The notes under the pieces are model-generated. The model saw only the letters and a list, made by a program, of their open reading frames with translations. It ran no database searches and had not been told where the DNA came from. A DNA stretch of 64,000 bases from Sinorhizobium fredii USDA 205 (lineage in GTDB: Bacteria; Pseudomonadota; Alphaproteobacteria; Rhizobiales; Rhizobiaceae), in contig NZ_AUTC01000135.1 of assembly GCF_001461695.1 (NCBI RefSeq), positions 34,837-98,836 of the forward strand, given 5' to 3'. Positions 8,898-20,210 of the stretch are shown here, piece by piece. Each line of letters opens with the position of its first letter. Within the stretch, counting starts at the first letter, position 1. Both the position numbers and the translations under genes were made by a program.

Positions 8898-10307
8898 GTG
8901 GCCGAGAACAAGATCTTCGCCGGACCGCGCGTCAGACGGATCCGCAACGGCCTTCAGCTGACGCAGACGGCCATGGCGGAGGCGCTCGGCATCTCGCCGT
9001 CCTACCTGAACCTCATCGAGCGCAACCAGCGACCGTTGACGGTGCAGCTTCTTCTCAAGCTCGCCTCGGTCTACAAGGTCGATCTCGAAGAATTGCAGGG
9101 CGAGGCGGGCGGCAGTCTTGCGCAGTTGCGCGAGGTCTTTGCCGATCCGCTGCTTGCCGGCGAGCTTCCGGGGGATCAGGAGCTGATCGAGGTCGCCGAG
9201 GCGGCGCCGAATGTGTCGGGCGGCGTCGTCAAGCTCTATCGTGCCTATCGCGAACAGGCGTCGCGCCTGAAGGACCTGGCGGAGCTCCTTGCCGGGCAGG
9301 GGCACATGGCGAGCCTTGCCGATACGCGGCTGCCGATCGACGAGGTCCGCGAGACCTTCGAGGCGCGGCCGAACCATTTCGCCCGGATCGAAGAGGCCAT
9401 GGAGGCGTTCCATGCGAGCCTGTCGCCTGGGGACGACCTTGCCGGAGCGCTGAAGGCTTGGCTGAAAAGGGAACACGGCCTTGTCGTACGGACGCTGCCG
9501 GTCCACGTCATGCCGAATCTCCGCCGCCGTTTCGACCGCCACTCGATGCGCCTTTTCATTTCCGAGCGGCTGTCGAGCTTCGACCAGACGCTCGAAATCG
9601 CCATGGAGGTCGCATCGATTGCCTGTCACGAGGCGATCATGGCGGAGCTCGGCCAGTTCCCCTTCTCGAGCGCGGAGGCGCGCCGCATCGGCCGCTTCCA
9701 GCTGGCGCGTTATGCCGCCCATGCGCTGATGATGCCCTACGCGGCCTTCCATGCCGCGTCCCTGCGGGCGAAATACGATATCGATCCCCTCAGGGCCCGC
9801 TTCCAGGTATCGTTCGAACAGGCGGCCAATCGACTGACGTCATTGCAGCGGCCCGGCGCCGCCGGCATTCCGTTCTTCCTGATGGAAATCGACAATGCCG
9901 GCCATCGCCTGCGCCGCGCCGGGGCGCAGGGCTTTCCGCATGCCCGCTTCGGCGGCTCCTGCCCGAAGCTCAACATCCATGCTGCCTTCGCCGTGCCGGG
10001 GCAGATCCTTGTCGACCGGGTGGAAATGCCGGATGGTAGCGAGTTCCTGACGGTCGCCCGGACGGTGGAGGGACCCCAGGCTGGCTTCCAGGAGCGGGTC
10101 AGGCGCACCGCTGTGCTGATCGGTTGCGATGCCGGCTTCGCGCAGGAGACGGTCTATGGGGCGGCGCGCCTGCCCCCGATTGCCGTCGGACCGGTCTGCC
10201 GCCTCTGCGAGCGACAGGGCTGTCTGGCACGCGCCGAGCCGCCGGTCACCCGACCGCTCGGCCTCGACGAGATGGCGACGGGCTTGAGCGTATTCGACTT
10301 CCAATAG
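8898..10307 (+). CDS. XRE-family regulator with IrrE-like and DUF2083 domains (RamB/ScfR type)
   Basis: A 469-residue regulator starting at GTG. Residues 8-62 form a Cro/CI helix-turn-helix (LTQTAMAEALGISPSYLNLI). The middle resembles an ImmA/IrrE peptidase-like domain, but the motif reads CHEAIMAE, so the second zinc-binding histidine of HExxH is absent and proteolytic activity is doubtful. The C-terminus is a cysteine-containing DUF2083 region with GPVCRLCERQGCLAR. Family members control short-chain fatty-acid or propionate and glyoxylate genes. The divergent 79-residue gene is a possible target. The call is firm for family and weak for target. Confidence 0.85.
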   Translation: MAENKIFAGPRVRRIRNGLQLTQTAMAEALGISPSYLNLIERNQRPLTVQLLLKLASVYKVDLEELQGEAGGSLAQLREVFADPLLAGELPGDQELIEVAEAAPNVSGGVVKLYRAYREQASRLKDLAELLAGQGHMASLADTRLPIDEVRETFEARPNHFARIEEAMEAFHASLSPGDDLAGALKAWLKREHGLVVRTLPVHVMPNLRRRFDRHSMRLFISERLSSFDQTLEIAMEVASIACHEAIMAELGQFPFSSAEARRIGRFQLARYAAHALMMPYAAFHAASLRAKYDIDPLRARFQVSFEQAANRLTSLQRPGAAGIPFFLMEIDNAGHRLRRAGAQGFPHARFGGSCPKLNIHAAFAVPGQILVDRVEMPDGSEFLTVARTVEGPQAGFQERVRRTAVLIGCDAGFAQETVYGAARLPPIAVGPVCRLCERQGCLARAEPPVTRPLGLDEMATGLSVFDFQ

Positions 10308-10327
10308 CCCCGCCCGCAAGCCCAGCC

Positions 10328-11014
10328 CTAACCTAAACGTGGAATATTTCCGTCGCAAAGATCAGTTAGCCCTATAGCGAGGTGGACACTATCGGAGAGG
10401 GCCTGCTGAAATGCCTTGACGCGAGCTTTTGACAGTCGATGTGAGCGCTTTGGGTTTGTCAGGGCGCTCTGATTCCAAGCCGCTCGAAGCTCGGCGGGTT
10501 CAGTGAACCTAACATCTGGCCACGTTCTGATCCAGGCTGCAGCGCGACGGGTCGCAGGATCGTTGGCTTGAACCTCAGCAAAGAGTGTGTCCAGACGATC
10601 CAGCATGGGATCCCTGCCTCCGGCGAAGCCGGTCTGCGCAGATGCTTTATCAGGATTGGCAGCAGCCCATACGGCCAGTTCCCGTATCAGGTCGGCCTGA
10701 TGGATAGCTCCCATGGCTGACAGTCCAGCCTGGGCGTTGATGAAGATGGTTTGCGCCCGTGCTCCGCAATTGTGAATGAACTGGCTGTGCCCACCATTGT
10801 TCACTTGGGTGACATAGAAATCTGCGTGGTACAATTGCATAAGATGGAGCGGTAATTCTTCCGAGCGATAGAGACCGTGGGCGAAGAGGTAGTTGACGAA
10901 ATCTACGACGGTCGCGACGAGATCAATGGCGATATGGTTGCTGTCGACGACAAGGCCGTTGGAAACTGGAACGGCGAAGGCGGGCACAGGCGGCACTTTG
11001 CGTTTGCCAAACAT
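10328..11014 (-). CDS. DUF4375 (DMP19-like) domain protein
   Basis: A 228-residue cytoplasmic protein. The segment NYLFAHGLYRSEELPLHLMQ followed by VNNGGHSQFIHN matches the DUF4375 consensus. Function is unknown for the family. It ends 20 bp from the convergent XRE gene. No membrane segment or signal is present. Confidence 0.65.
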   Translation of the reverse strand: MFGKRKVPPVPAFAVPVSNGLVVDSNHIAIDLVATVVDFVNYLFAHGLYRSEELPLHLMQLYHADFYVTQVNNGGHSQFIHNCGARAQTIFINAQAGLSAMGAIHQADLIRELAVWAAANPDKASAQTGFAGGRDPMLDRLDTLFAEVQANDPATRRAAAWIRTWPDVRFTEPAELRAAWNQSALTNPKRSHRLSKARVKAFQQALSDSVHLAIGLTDLCDGNIPRLG

Positions 11015-11786
11015 GACGTCGATTTCTCCAACTTCTCAATAATTCTAGTGCTGCCCGCGTATCCAACGTGCTTGAGATCGGCATGCCAAGGAAGTCTGTC
11101 GCGAAACTCCCGATTTCGGCATCAATTGAATTGCAGACTTTTGCTGACTGCGTTTCCTTGTGAGCCATCTGCATGTCACCGAAAGGAAGGGGTAAGAGGT
11201 CGTACGAGCGGCATACGCATTTCCGTGACAAAATCGTCGTCAGCCTACGCCGAAAAAGCTGAAGGAAGGATTAGGCAGGATGAACTACGACCCGTTTCCG
11301 TAGTCGCAAAGCTCCCGATTAAACCGAGGGTCTTGCGACCGGATGTTGCGACGTCGCGAAAATGCGCAGCAGTTGAGTGCGCAAAGGGCTTCACCAAGAT
11401 ATTTCGGCGAGGAGAACCGCCCACAATATTCGAGCTGCGAGCGGTTAAGCATCACTGTCTTCTGTAACTCCACATTTTCCGTTAGTGGCTGGGTGCGCAA
11501 GCAGGCTTTTTAATGCCGTGCAAACCGTTCGCGATGACTTGTTGCGGCCGCCGGATGGCGGCGGCCCGAGGGAGTACCGGTGAAGTGCGGACAGCCGCAT
11601 AAGCCCCGGATTTTGCTTGTGCTTGGGAAACCGCGATCGACTCGGGGATGGCAGATTTGCCCGGTGCGAAAGCGCTTGAGGTTATGGAGAAACATGCCTA
11701 ACTTGCGGCATGCAACGAACAACAGACAGGGCGCGACCGCAGCGCATGCATGCGGCGTGTTTCGAGCCATAAACAAGGGGAGTTGT
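11015..11786. other. Long intergenic region upstream of the pot operon
   Basis: About 770 bp without a supported gene; short ORFs on both strands lack ribosome sites and recognisable content. It must hold the promoter of the putrescine transport operon. A GC-rich inverted repeat at about 11546-11567 (ggccgcc, ggat, ggcggc) is the only structure I see. Confidence 0.4.
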
Positions 11787-12881
11787 ATGTCCAAACTCAT
11801 TGTCGCAACCTTGGCGGCCGCGATGCTGGCGGGGTCGGCCATGCTCGCTTCCGCACAGGAGCGGGTCGTCAACGTCTATAACTGGTCCGATTATATCGAC
11901 GACAGCCTCCTCGAGGATTTCACCAAGGAGACCGGCATCAAGGTCGTCTATGACGTCTTCGACTCCAACGAAATCCTGGAAACCAAACTGCTTGCCGGCG
12001 GCTCCGGCTACGACGTCGTGGTGCCGACTGCGAGCTTCCTGCAGCGCCAGATCGCTGCAGGGGTATTCCAGAAGCTCGACAAATCGAAGCTGCCCAATCT
12101 CTCCAACATGTGGGACGTGATCATGGAGCGTACGGCCAAGTACGATCCGGGCAACGAATATGCCGTCGACTATATGTGGGGCACCACCGGCATCGGCTAC
12201 AATGTCGACAAGATGAAGGAAATTCTTGGCACCGACGCCAAGCCGGGCTGGGATGTCATCTTCAATCCCGAGATAGCGGCGAAGTTCAAGGACTGCGGCA
12301 TCCACCTCCTCGACTCGGCAACCGATATCATGCCCTCGGCGCTTGCCTATCTCGGTCTCGACCCCGACAGCCATAAGCAAGCGGATCTCGAAAAGGCTGC
12401 CGATCTGCTCATGAAGGTCCGGCCCTATATCCGCAAGTTCCACTCGTCGGAATATATCAATGCCCTGGCAAACGGCGACATCTGCCTGGCCGTCGGATTT
12501 TCTGGGGATATCTTCCAGGCGCGTGACCGTGCCGCCGAGGCGAAGGCGGGTGTGACGGTCGATTATTCGATCCCCGCGCAAGGGGCGCAGATGTGGTTCG
12601 ACATGCTGGCGATGCCGGCCGATGCGCCGCATGCCGCCGAGGCGCACGAATTCATCAACTACATGATGAAGCCGGAGGTCATCGCCAAGGCGTCCAATTA
12701 CGTTTTCTACGCCAATGGCAACAAGGCCTCGCAACAATTCCTCGACAAGGAAGTGATCGAAGATACGGCCATCTATCCGTCGGACGAAGTGATGCAGAAG
12801 CTCTTTACCACGACGCCGTTCGAGGCGAAGGAGCAGAGGGTGCTGACTAGGCTGTGGACGAAGATCGTCACCGGTCAGTAA
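11787..12881 (+). CDS. potF: Putrescine ABC transporter periplasmic binding protein
   Basis: The start at 11787 follows AAGGGGAG and yields a signal peptide (MSKLIVATLAAAMLAGSAML, cleavage near ASA-QE). The mature part begins VVNVYNWSDYID, the family signature of PotD/PotF spermidine/putrescine receptors, and continues with DVFDSNEILETKLLAG and VDYMWGTTGIGYNV. At 364 residues it matches PotF. It captures polyamine in the periplasm for PotH/PotI. It heads a potFGHI operon. Exact specificity (putrescine against spermidine) is inferred from gene order. Confidence 0.92.
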   Translation: MSKLIVATLAAAMLAGSAMLASAQERVVNVYNWSDYIDDSLLEDFTKETGIKVVYDVFDSNEILETKLLAGGSGYDVVVPTASFLQRQIAAGVFQKLDKSKLPNLSNMWDVIMERTAKYDPGNEYAVDYMWGTTGIGYNVDKMKEILGTDAKPGWDVIFNPEIAAKFKDCGIHLLDSATDIMPSALAYLGLDPDSHKQADLEKAADLLMKVRPYIRKFHSSEYINALANGDICLAVGFSGDIFQARDRAAEAKAGVTVDYSIPAQGAQMWFDMLAMPADAPHAAEAHEFINYMMKPEVIAKASNYVFYANGNKASQQFLDKEVIEDTAIYPSDEVMQKLFTTTPFEAKEQRVLTRLWTKIVTGQ

Positions 12882-12893
12882 GAGCGAAAAACC

Positions 12894-12922
12894 AATTGCC
12901 CGGACCTCAGGTCCGGGCAATT
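12894..12922 (+). terminator. Strong hairpin between potF and potG
   Basis: A perfect 14-base inverted repeat (aattgcccggacct / aggtccgggcaatt) 12 bp after the potF stop, followed by TTC rather than a long T-run. In binding-protein operons such structures give partial termination or protect the upstream message, so that more receptor than transporter is made. The position fits that role; the mechanism is inferred. Confidence 0.7.
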
Positions 12923-13011
12923 TCTTGAGAGCGGGTTGCAGAAACGGTTTCAATTCGCAGCGGTTGGGCGCCGGCGACGCCGCGTCCATCGAGTGTGGCT
13001 TTCGGGGTTGA

Positions 13012-14157
13012 ATGATGAAGTCTCTCGGTAGTATCCGGCGTTCTTTCGCACCATGGGCGGACCCCGCCTCCAAGCCCTTCATTTCCGTCAAGAACGTCAC
13101 GAAGAAGTTCGGCGACTTTACCGCCGTCGACGATCTTTCGCTGAATATCTACACGCGCGAGTTCTTCGCACTGCTCGGCGCGTCCGGTTGCGGCAAGTCG
13201 ACCCTGCTGCGGATGCTCGCCGGCTTCGAGCAGCCGACCTCCGGCGAGATCATCCTCGACGGCCAGAATCTCGCCGGCATCCCGCCCTATCGGCGGCCCG
13301 TCAACATGATGTTCCAGTCCTACGCGCTGTTCCCGCACATGACGGTCGAGAACAACATCGCCTTCGGGCTGAAGCAGGACGGCATGCCGAAGCCCGAGAT
13401 CGCCGAGCGGGTGGCGCAGATGCTGAAGCTCGTCAAGCTCGAGAAATTCGCCCAGCGCAGGCCGCATCAGTTGTCCGGCGGCCAGCGGCAGCGCGTGGCG
13501 CTCGCCCGCTCCATCGCCAAGCGGCCCAAGGTGCTGTTGCTTGACGAGCCGCTTGGCGCGCTCGACAAGAAGCTGCGCGAGGAAACCCAGTTCGAACTGA
13601 TGGATCTGCAGCAGGAACTCGGCCTCACCTTCGTCATTGTCACCCATGACCAGGAAGAGGCGATGACCATGGCCGACCGCATCGCCGTCATGAGCCACGG
13701 CAAGGTCGTTCAGGTGGCGACGCCGGCCGAGATCTACGAGGCGCCGAATTCGCGTTTCGTTGCCGACTTCATCGGCGACGTGAACCTGTTCGACGGCACG
13801 GTGATCGGGGTCGAAGGAGGCTCCCTCCGGATCGAGACGACGAGCGGAATTCAGCTCCGCATGGCCTCGCCGGAAAAACCCGCGAGCGGCGCAAAGGCTG
13901 CCGTCGCCATTCGTCCGGAGAAGATCAGGATCAGTCGCCAGCCACCCGACCACGCACCGGTCAATACGGCCGAAGGCGAGATCTGGGATATCGGCTATCT
14001 CGGCGACATGACCGTCTTCCATGTCCGCCTCAAGGACGGCAAGGTCGTCAAGGCGTCGTCGCTCAATGCCGTGCGCGCCGTCGAGGATCCGCTTGGTTAC
14101 GACCAGCAGATCTGGATCTCATTCGGCGAAGATGCGGGCGTGGTGTTGAAGGATTGA
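13012..14157 (+). CDS. potG: Putrescine ABC transporter ATP-binding protein
   Basis: A 381-residue ATPase. Walker A is GASGCGKST near residue 58, the signature is LSGGQRQRVALARS, Walker B is LLLDEPLGALD, and the switch histidine is in VIVTHDQEEAM. The C-terminal TOBE domain (ISRQ onward) is typical of PotA/PotG. It powers PotHI at the inner face of the membrane. It follows potF after a 130-bp gap with a hairpin, and potH starts four bases after its stop. Confidence 0.93.
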   Translation: MMKSLGSIRRSFAPWADPASKPFISVKNVTKKFGDFTAVDDLSLNIYTREFFALLGASGCGKSTLLRMLAGFEQPTSGEIILDGQNLAGIPPYRRPVNMMFQSYALFPHMTVENNIAFGLKQDGMPKPEIAERVAQMLKLVKLEKFAQRRPHQLSGGQRQRVALARSIAKRPKVLLLDEPLGALDKKLREETQFELMDLQQELGLTFVIVTHDQEEAMTMADRIAVMSHGKVVQVATPAEIYEAPNSRFVADFIGDVNLFDGTVIGVEGGSLRIETTSGIQLRMASPEKPASGAKAAVAIRPEKIRISRQPPDHAPVNTAEGEIWDIGYLGDMTVFHVRLKDGKVVKASSLNAVRAVEDPLGYDQQIWISFGEDAGVVLKD

Positions 14158-14161
14158 AGCC

Positions 14162-15073
14162 ATGGCGAAACTTGCCTCAGCCCTCGTCAGCCGGCTGGTG
14201 ATCATCGTCCCCTATGCGTGGCTCCTGTTTTTCTTCCTCATCCCCTTCTTCATCGTCTTCCGCATCTCGCTGTCGCAGACTGCGGTTGCCATGCCGCCCT
14301 ATACGCCGGTCTTCGATCTGGCGGGCGGGCTCGCCGGCATTCTGGAGAAAGCTCGCGAATTCTCCGTCGACAATTATGTCTGGCTGACCGACGACGCACT
14401 CTATTTCAACGCCTATGTGTCGAGCCTCGTCATCGCCGCCATCTCGACGTTGCTGACGCTGCTGATCGGCTTCCCGATCGCCTATGGCATGGCCAAGGCG
14501 CCGCGCTCGATCCGGCCGACGCTGCTGATGCTGGTGATCCTGCCGTTTTGGACGAGCTTCCTGATCCGCGTCTATGCCTGGATCGCCATCCTGAAGCCGG
14601 AGGGGCTGCTCAATCAGTTCCTGACGACGATCGGCATCATCGATCAGCCGCTGATCATCCTCAACACCAACTCGGCGATCTATATCGGCATCGTCTATTC
14701 CTATCTTCCCTTCATGGTGCTGCCGATCTATTCGGCGCTGGAGAAAATGGATAACTCGCTGATCGAGGCGGCGCAGGACCTCGGCTGCACGCCGACCAGC
14801 GCCTTCTGGCGCGTCACCTTCCCGCTGTCGCTGCCGGGTGTCGTTGCGGGCTGCCTGCTCGTCTTCATTCCGGCCGTCGGTGAATTCGTCATTCCCGACC
14901 TGCTCGGCGGATCGGAGACACTGATGATCGGCAAGACGCTCTGGAGCGAGTTCAATGCCAACCGCGACTGGCCGGTGTCGTCGGCGGTGGCGATCATCCT
15001 GCTTATGATCCTGGTGATCCCGATCGTCTATTTCCAGAACGTTCAGGCCAAGGCGGATAGCGAGGGCAAATAA
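14162..15073 (+). CDS. potH: Putrescine ABC transporter permease
   Basis: A 303-residue permease with about six membrane helices; helix 1 is at residues 17-39. The inner-membrane permease EAA loop reads SLIEAAQDLGCTPTSAFWRV. It pairs with PotI to form the channel. The start codon lies four bases after the potG stop and three bases separate it from potI, so the genes are translated as a block. Confidence 0.92.
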   Translation: MAKLASALVSRLVIIVPYAWLLFFFLIPFFIVFRISLSQTAVAMPPYTPVFDLAGGLAGILEKAREFSVDNYVWLTDDALYFNAYVSSLVIAAISTLLTLLIGFPIAYGMAKAPRSIRPTLLMLVILPFWTSFLIRVYAWIAILKPEGLLNQFLTTIGIIDQPLIILNTNSAIYIGIVYSYLPFMVLPIYSALEKMDNSLIEAAQDLGCTPTSAFWRVTFPLSLPGVVAGCLLVFIPAVGEFVIPDLLGGSETLMIGKTLWSEFNANRDWPVSSAVAIILLMILVIPIVYFQNVQAKADSEGK

Positions 15074-15076
15074 GAC

Positions 15077-15898
15077 ATGGAAAAATGGTCCCGCTTCAAC
15101 GTCGCCTCCGTCGTGCTCGGCTTTGGCTTTCTCTACCTGCCGATCGTGCTTCTGGTGATCTTCTCTTTCAACGAGTCGAAACTCGTCACCGTCTGGGCCG
15201 GTTTTTCGACCAAGTGGTACAGCCAGCTTTGGCACAATCAGGGGCTCCTCGATGCCGCCTGGGTGACCATTCGCGTCGGGCTGCTGTCGGCCACCTGCGC
15301 GACCGTTCTCGGCACTTTGGCGGCAGTCGCGCTGGTGCGCTATTCGCGCTTCCGCGGCCGTGTGCTTTTCTCCGGCATGGTCTATGCGCCGCTGGTCATG
15401 CCGGAGGTGATCACCGGCCTGTCGCTGCTCTTGCTGTTCGTGGCGATCGGGCTCGATCGCGGCTTCTGGACGATCACGCTCGCCCACATCACCTTCACCA
15501 TGTGTTTCGTCGCGGTCGTGGTGCAGTCGCGCCTGTTGAGCTTCGACCAGTCGATCGAGGAGGCGGCGCTCGATCTCGGCGCGACCCCGGTCAGGACCTT
15601 CTTCGCCATCACCCTGCCGGTGATCGCGCCGGCGGTTTTCTCAGGTTGGGTCCTGGCTTTCACGCTGTCGCTCGACGACCTCGTCATCTCGAGCTTCACC
15701 ACCGGGCCGGGTGCGACGACGCTGCCGATGAAGATCTACAGCCAGGTGCGCCTCGGCGTGACGCCGGAGATCAATGCGATCTGCACCATCCTGATCGGCA
15801 TCGTCGCGCTGGGCGTCGTCGTCGCGTCGATCGTCACCAAGCGGCGGGAGGTGCATCGTGAAAGGGACGAGCGCGCCGCCATCGCGGCAATCGGCTGA
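15077..15898 (+). CDS. potI: Putrescine ABC transporter permease
   Basis: A 273-residue permease with six predicted helices and the EAA loop SIEEAALDLGATPVRTFF, as in PotI/PotC. It is the last gene of potFGHI and ends six bases before the stop of the convergent AsmA-like gene, leaving no room for a separate terminator. The charged tail (KRREVHRERDER) faces the cytoplasm. Confidence 0.92.
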   Translation: MEKWSRFNVASVVLGFGFLYLPIVLLVIFSFNESKLVTVWAGFSTKWYSQLWHNQGLLDAAWVTIRVGLLSATCATVLGTLAAVALVRYSRFRGRVLFSGMVYAPLVMPEVITGLSLLLLFVAIGLDRGFWTITLAHITFTMCFVAVVVQSRLLSFDQSIEEAALDLGATPVRTFFAITLPVIAPAVFSGWVLAFTLSLDDLVISSFTTGPGATTLPMKIYSQVRLGVTPEINAICTILIGIVALGVVVASIVTKRREVHRERDERAAIAAIG

Positions 15899-15904
15899 CG
15901 CGCT

Positions 15905-17725
15905 CTATTTCGGATCGACGAGCACGGAAAGCGGCGAGATGACCGCATTCGGCCATGAGCCGCCAACGAAGAAGAGAACCGGTTGGTTGCCGCTCGGTGC
16001 CTCGGTTTCGAGCGTCCCGGCAAGCGCCAGGCTGCCATTGCGATACGGGATGACGCCGGCGACCGATATCTGGCCTGACGGGCCGACGAAGTCGGCTTGG
16101 TCGAGTCGCGCCGTGCCGTTGGCAAAGCTTGCCTTTATGTTCGCGGACTGGAAGTCGAAGCTCGCCTCGTTCGCTTGCGAAAGCGAAAAGAACTCGCCCT
16201 TGCGAACGAGATCGGCAAAGGCGTGGGCGTCGAAGCCGGCGATGCTGCCATTCGCCAGCGAAAAGCTGAGATTGCCCGAAAAGTCTCCAGGACCGGCTGC
16301 CCAGACGGCGCGCTCGGTTCCAATATCGATGCTGAGAATTCCCCGGCCGGCCGGGATCGGGCCGGCGAGGCCGAAGCTGCCGAGCACCGCGGCGAAATCG
16401 GCGTCCTTGAGGCGCGCCTGCAGCCGGCCGCCATGCTCCAGCCCTTGATCCGAGAGAACGGCGCGGCCGCTGAGGCTGCCGTTGGCGTAATTGCTGTCGC
16501 CGATGTCTAGCGAAGCGCGTTTCCCATCGATCAACACCCCTGCGGCCACGTCCGTGAGGTGCAAGGGACCGGCGAGGACCTCCTGAGAGGACAGCCGTAT
16601 GTCCGTGTGCCAGGCGCCGACAAAGGTCTCCACCAGACGCCACAGACGGTCGTCCCGGCCAAGCGGCGTGAGCGCCGCGACAGGAACGCCGTTGAGGTCG
16701 ATGCGATCGAAGGCGAGCGTCCCCTCGACGCTCGGCGCCTTGCCGTCCTGCAGGGCGATATCCAACACGCCGGTCGCGCTGGCGCCGCCCATCGTGAACG
16801 CCAGATCGTCCAGCTTGAGCGTCTTTTCGCCCGTCGTCACTCTGGTGTCGATGCTAAGCCCGCCGGAAGGCAGCGTCTCAGTCGACATGCCCTGGTACCA
16901 CTGAACGAGTGTTGCCAGGGAGGTTGCGGACATCTGCAGATGACCCGACGCGAAGGGAACGGATGAAAGATTGCCGACGCCCTCGAAGGAGAAGGTCACG
17001 GGCGCCGATGTGATCGAGGTCTTGAGCGAGGCGTTTCGTCTCGCGAAAAGAGCGAGCGGGTCCTCGCAGACGATCGCCCAGGCAACCTCCTCGCCACGCA
17101 GCCGCGCCGACAGTTGCGCGCTCAATCGCTCGGCGAAGGAGGGCCATTTGATCGTGCCGGAAATTCCGGCAATGTCGACGTCGTTGCCGCCGCCCGTGCG
17201 GTCGAGCACGCGCAGCCGGCCATTGACGACGGCGATGTCTCCGAAGGGGGTTTCTCGAGCTGATACGGGAGCCTCGGGCGGCGCGAGCCAATGCGGCGTT
17301 TGCCAATTTGTCGTGCCGTCAGCCCGGCGCTCGATCGTGATGACGGGATCGACAAGGCTGATGTCCTCGAGCGTCGGGTCGCCGAGAAGGGCCGAAAGCG
17401 GGTTGAACGATGCGGTAATGCGGCCGATTTCGGCAAGCGGCCGGGGATCTGGGCCGATCGATTCGATCGTCGTCGAAGGCAGGGTCAACAGCAGCTCCGG
17501 CCAGAACCGGATTTCCGGTTCACCATTGATCTTGCTCTTGCCGCCCGACCAGCCGTCGAGCGTCCGCTCCATCGTGGCGCGCACGCCGCTTGTCGAAACG
17601 AGCAGGGGCAGCGTGGCGTTGTAGCCGATGGCAAGAAGGACGCCGACTGCGGCAGACCAGACCAAGTGGCGACGGCGCAGACGCAGCCTCAGGACGCGCG
17701 ATAGTTTTCGGATCAATCTCGTCAT
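15905..17725 (-). CDS. AsmA family protein
   Basis: Start at 17725 is chosen because it puts the basic residues MTRLIRKLSRVLRLRLRRR directly before a single membrane anchor (about residues 20-42). The 606-residue product continues as a large periplasmic beta-rich domain with ISLVDPVITIERRADGTTNW and C-terminal low-complexity AsmA repeats. AsmA proteins bridge the envelope and are linked to outer membrane lipid traffic. The gene diverges from acetoacetyl-CoA synthetase with a 167-bp gap. Confidence 0.8.
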   Translation of the reverse strand: MTRLIRKLSRVLRLRLRRRHLVWSAAVGVLLAIGYNATLPLLVSTSGVRATMERTLDGWSGGKSKINGEPEIRFWPELLLTLPSTTIESIGPDPRPLAEIGRITASFNPLSALLGDPTLEDISLVDPVITIERRADGTTNWQTPHWLAPPEAPVSARETPFGDIAVVNGRLRVLDRTGGGNDVDIAGISGTIKWPSFAERLSAQLSARLRGEEVAWAIVCEDPLALFARRNASLKTSITSAPVTFSFEGVGNLSSVPFASGHLQMSATSLATLVQWYQGMSTETLPSGGLSIDTRVTTGEKTLKLDDLAFTMGGASATGVLDIALQDGKAPSVEGTLAFDRIDLNGVPVAALTPLGRDDRLWRLVETFVGAWHTDIRLSSQEVLAGPLHLTDVAAGVLIDGKRASLDIGDSNYANGSLSGRAVLSDQGLEHGGRLQARLKDADFAAVLGSFGLAGPIPAGRGILSIDIGTERAVWAAGPGDFSGNLSFSLANGSIAGFDAHAFADLVRKGEFFSLSQANEASFDFQSANIKASFANGTARLDQADFVGPSGQISVAGVIPYRNGSLALAGTLETEAPSGNQPVLFFVGGSWPNAVISPLSVLVDPK

Positions 17726-17892
17726 GTCGGTCGGGTCGCGTCGCCTTCGGTGAAACCGTCTGGATAGGCCCTGAAGAGGGCAAATGCAACTGACATGGAA
17801 ATGTCGTCTTCGCGAGGGCGGTGCCGCCATCCACGCTGTTTATTTTGCGTTGCAGCATGGTATAGAACAAGGCCAGAGGAGTGGAGGAACGC

Positions 17893-19845
<1,953 letters not shown>

Positions 19846-20076
19846 GGATCGCCGATCCGTTAACCTGTTCGCCCCTGCGGAATTAACCAAGCAAGCCGAG
19901 TTGCGGCCCATTCCCTAAAATTGTCGGGTCTGGCGGTAAGGTCTTGTTTACGTTTGCCGGGGCATGGTCGAGCCCAACTGGAGGCCGGTCCATCAAGGTG
20001 CCGGTGCCGCAGCAGCGATGCTGTCACAGACATGACGTCCCGAGTTCTCGAGCATTTGTTGGTTAGCATGACTTCA

Positions 20077-20104
20077 GAGGCGGCCGCGAGCTGCCTCTTT
20101 TTTT
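20077..20104 (+). terminator. Rho-independent terminator, 230 bp downstream of acsA2
   Basis: An eight-base-pair stem with one G-U pair (gaggcggc / gctgcctc) around a cgcga loop, followed by seven Ts. It could end acsA2 or a small RNA encoded in the preceding 19846-20076 interval, which has no ORF. The interval also contains the inverted repeat cgagttctcgag. Confidence 0.75.
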
Positions 20105-20117
20105 GCCCGGATGAACC

Positions 20118-20209
20118 CTACAGCGCCGTGCGCCTTTTCAGGCGCACAAAGGTCGCTGTAGCACGTTTTTGTCCTTAAATCGGCTACGATTTACGAAAAC
20201 ATGCAGCAG
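20118..20209 (+). repeat. RIME-type intergenic palindrome, near-complete copy
   Basis: Two hairpins in the order of the complete copy: ctacagcgccgtgcgcctt with its partner ending tcgctgtag, a short spacer, then gtccttaaatcg paired with cgatttacg and a terminal catgcagcag. It lies at the 3' end of the permease gene on the opposite strand. Confidence 0.85.
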
Positions 20210-20210
20210 C

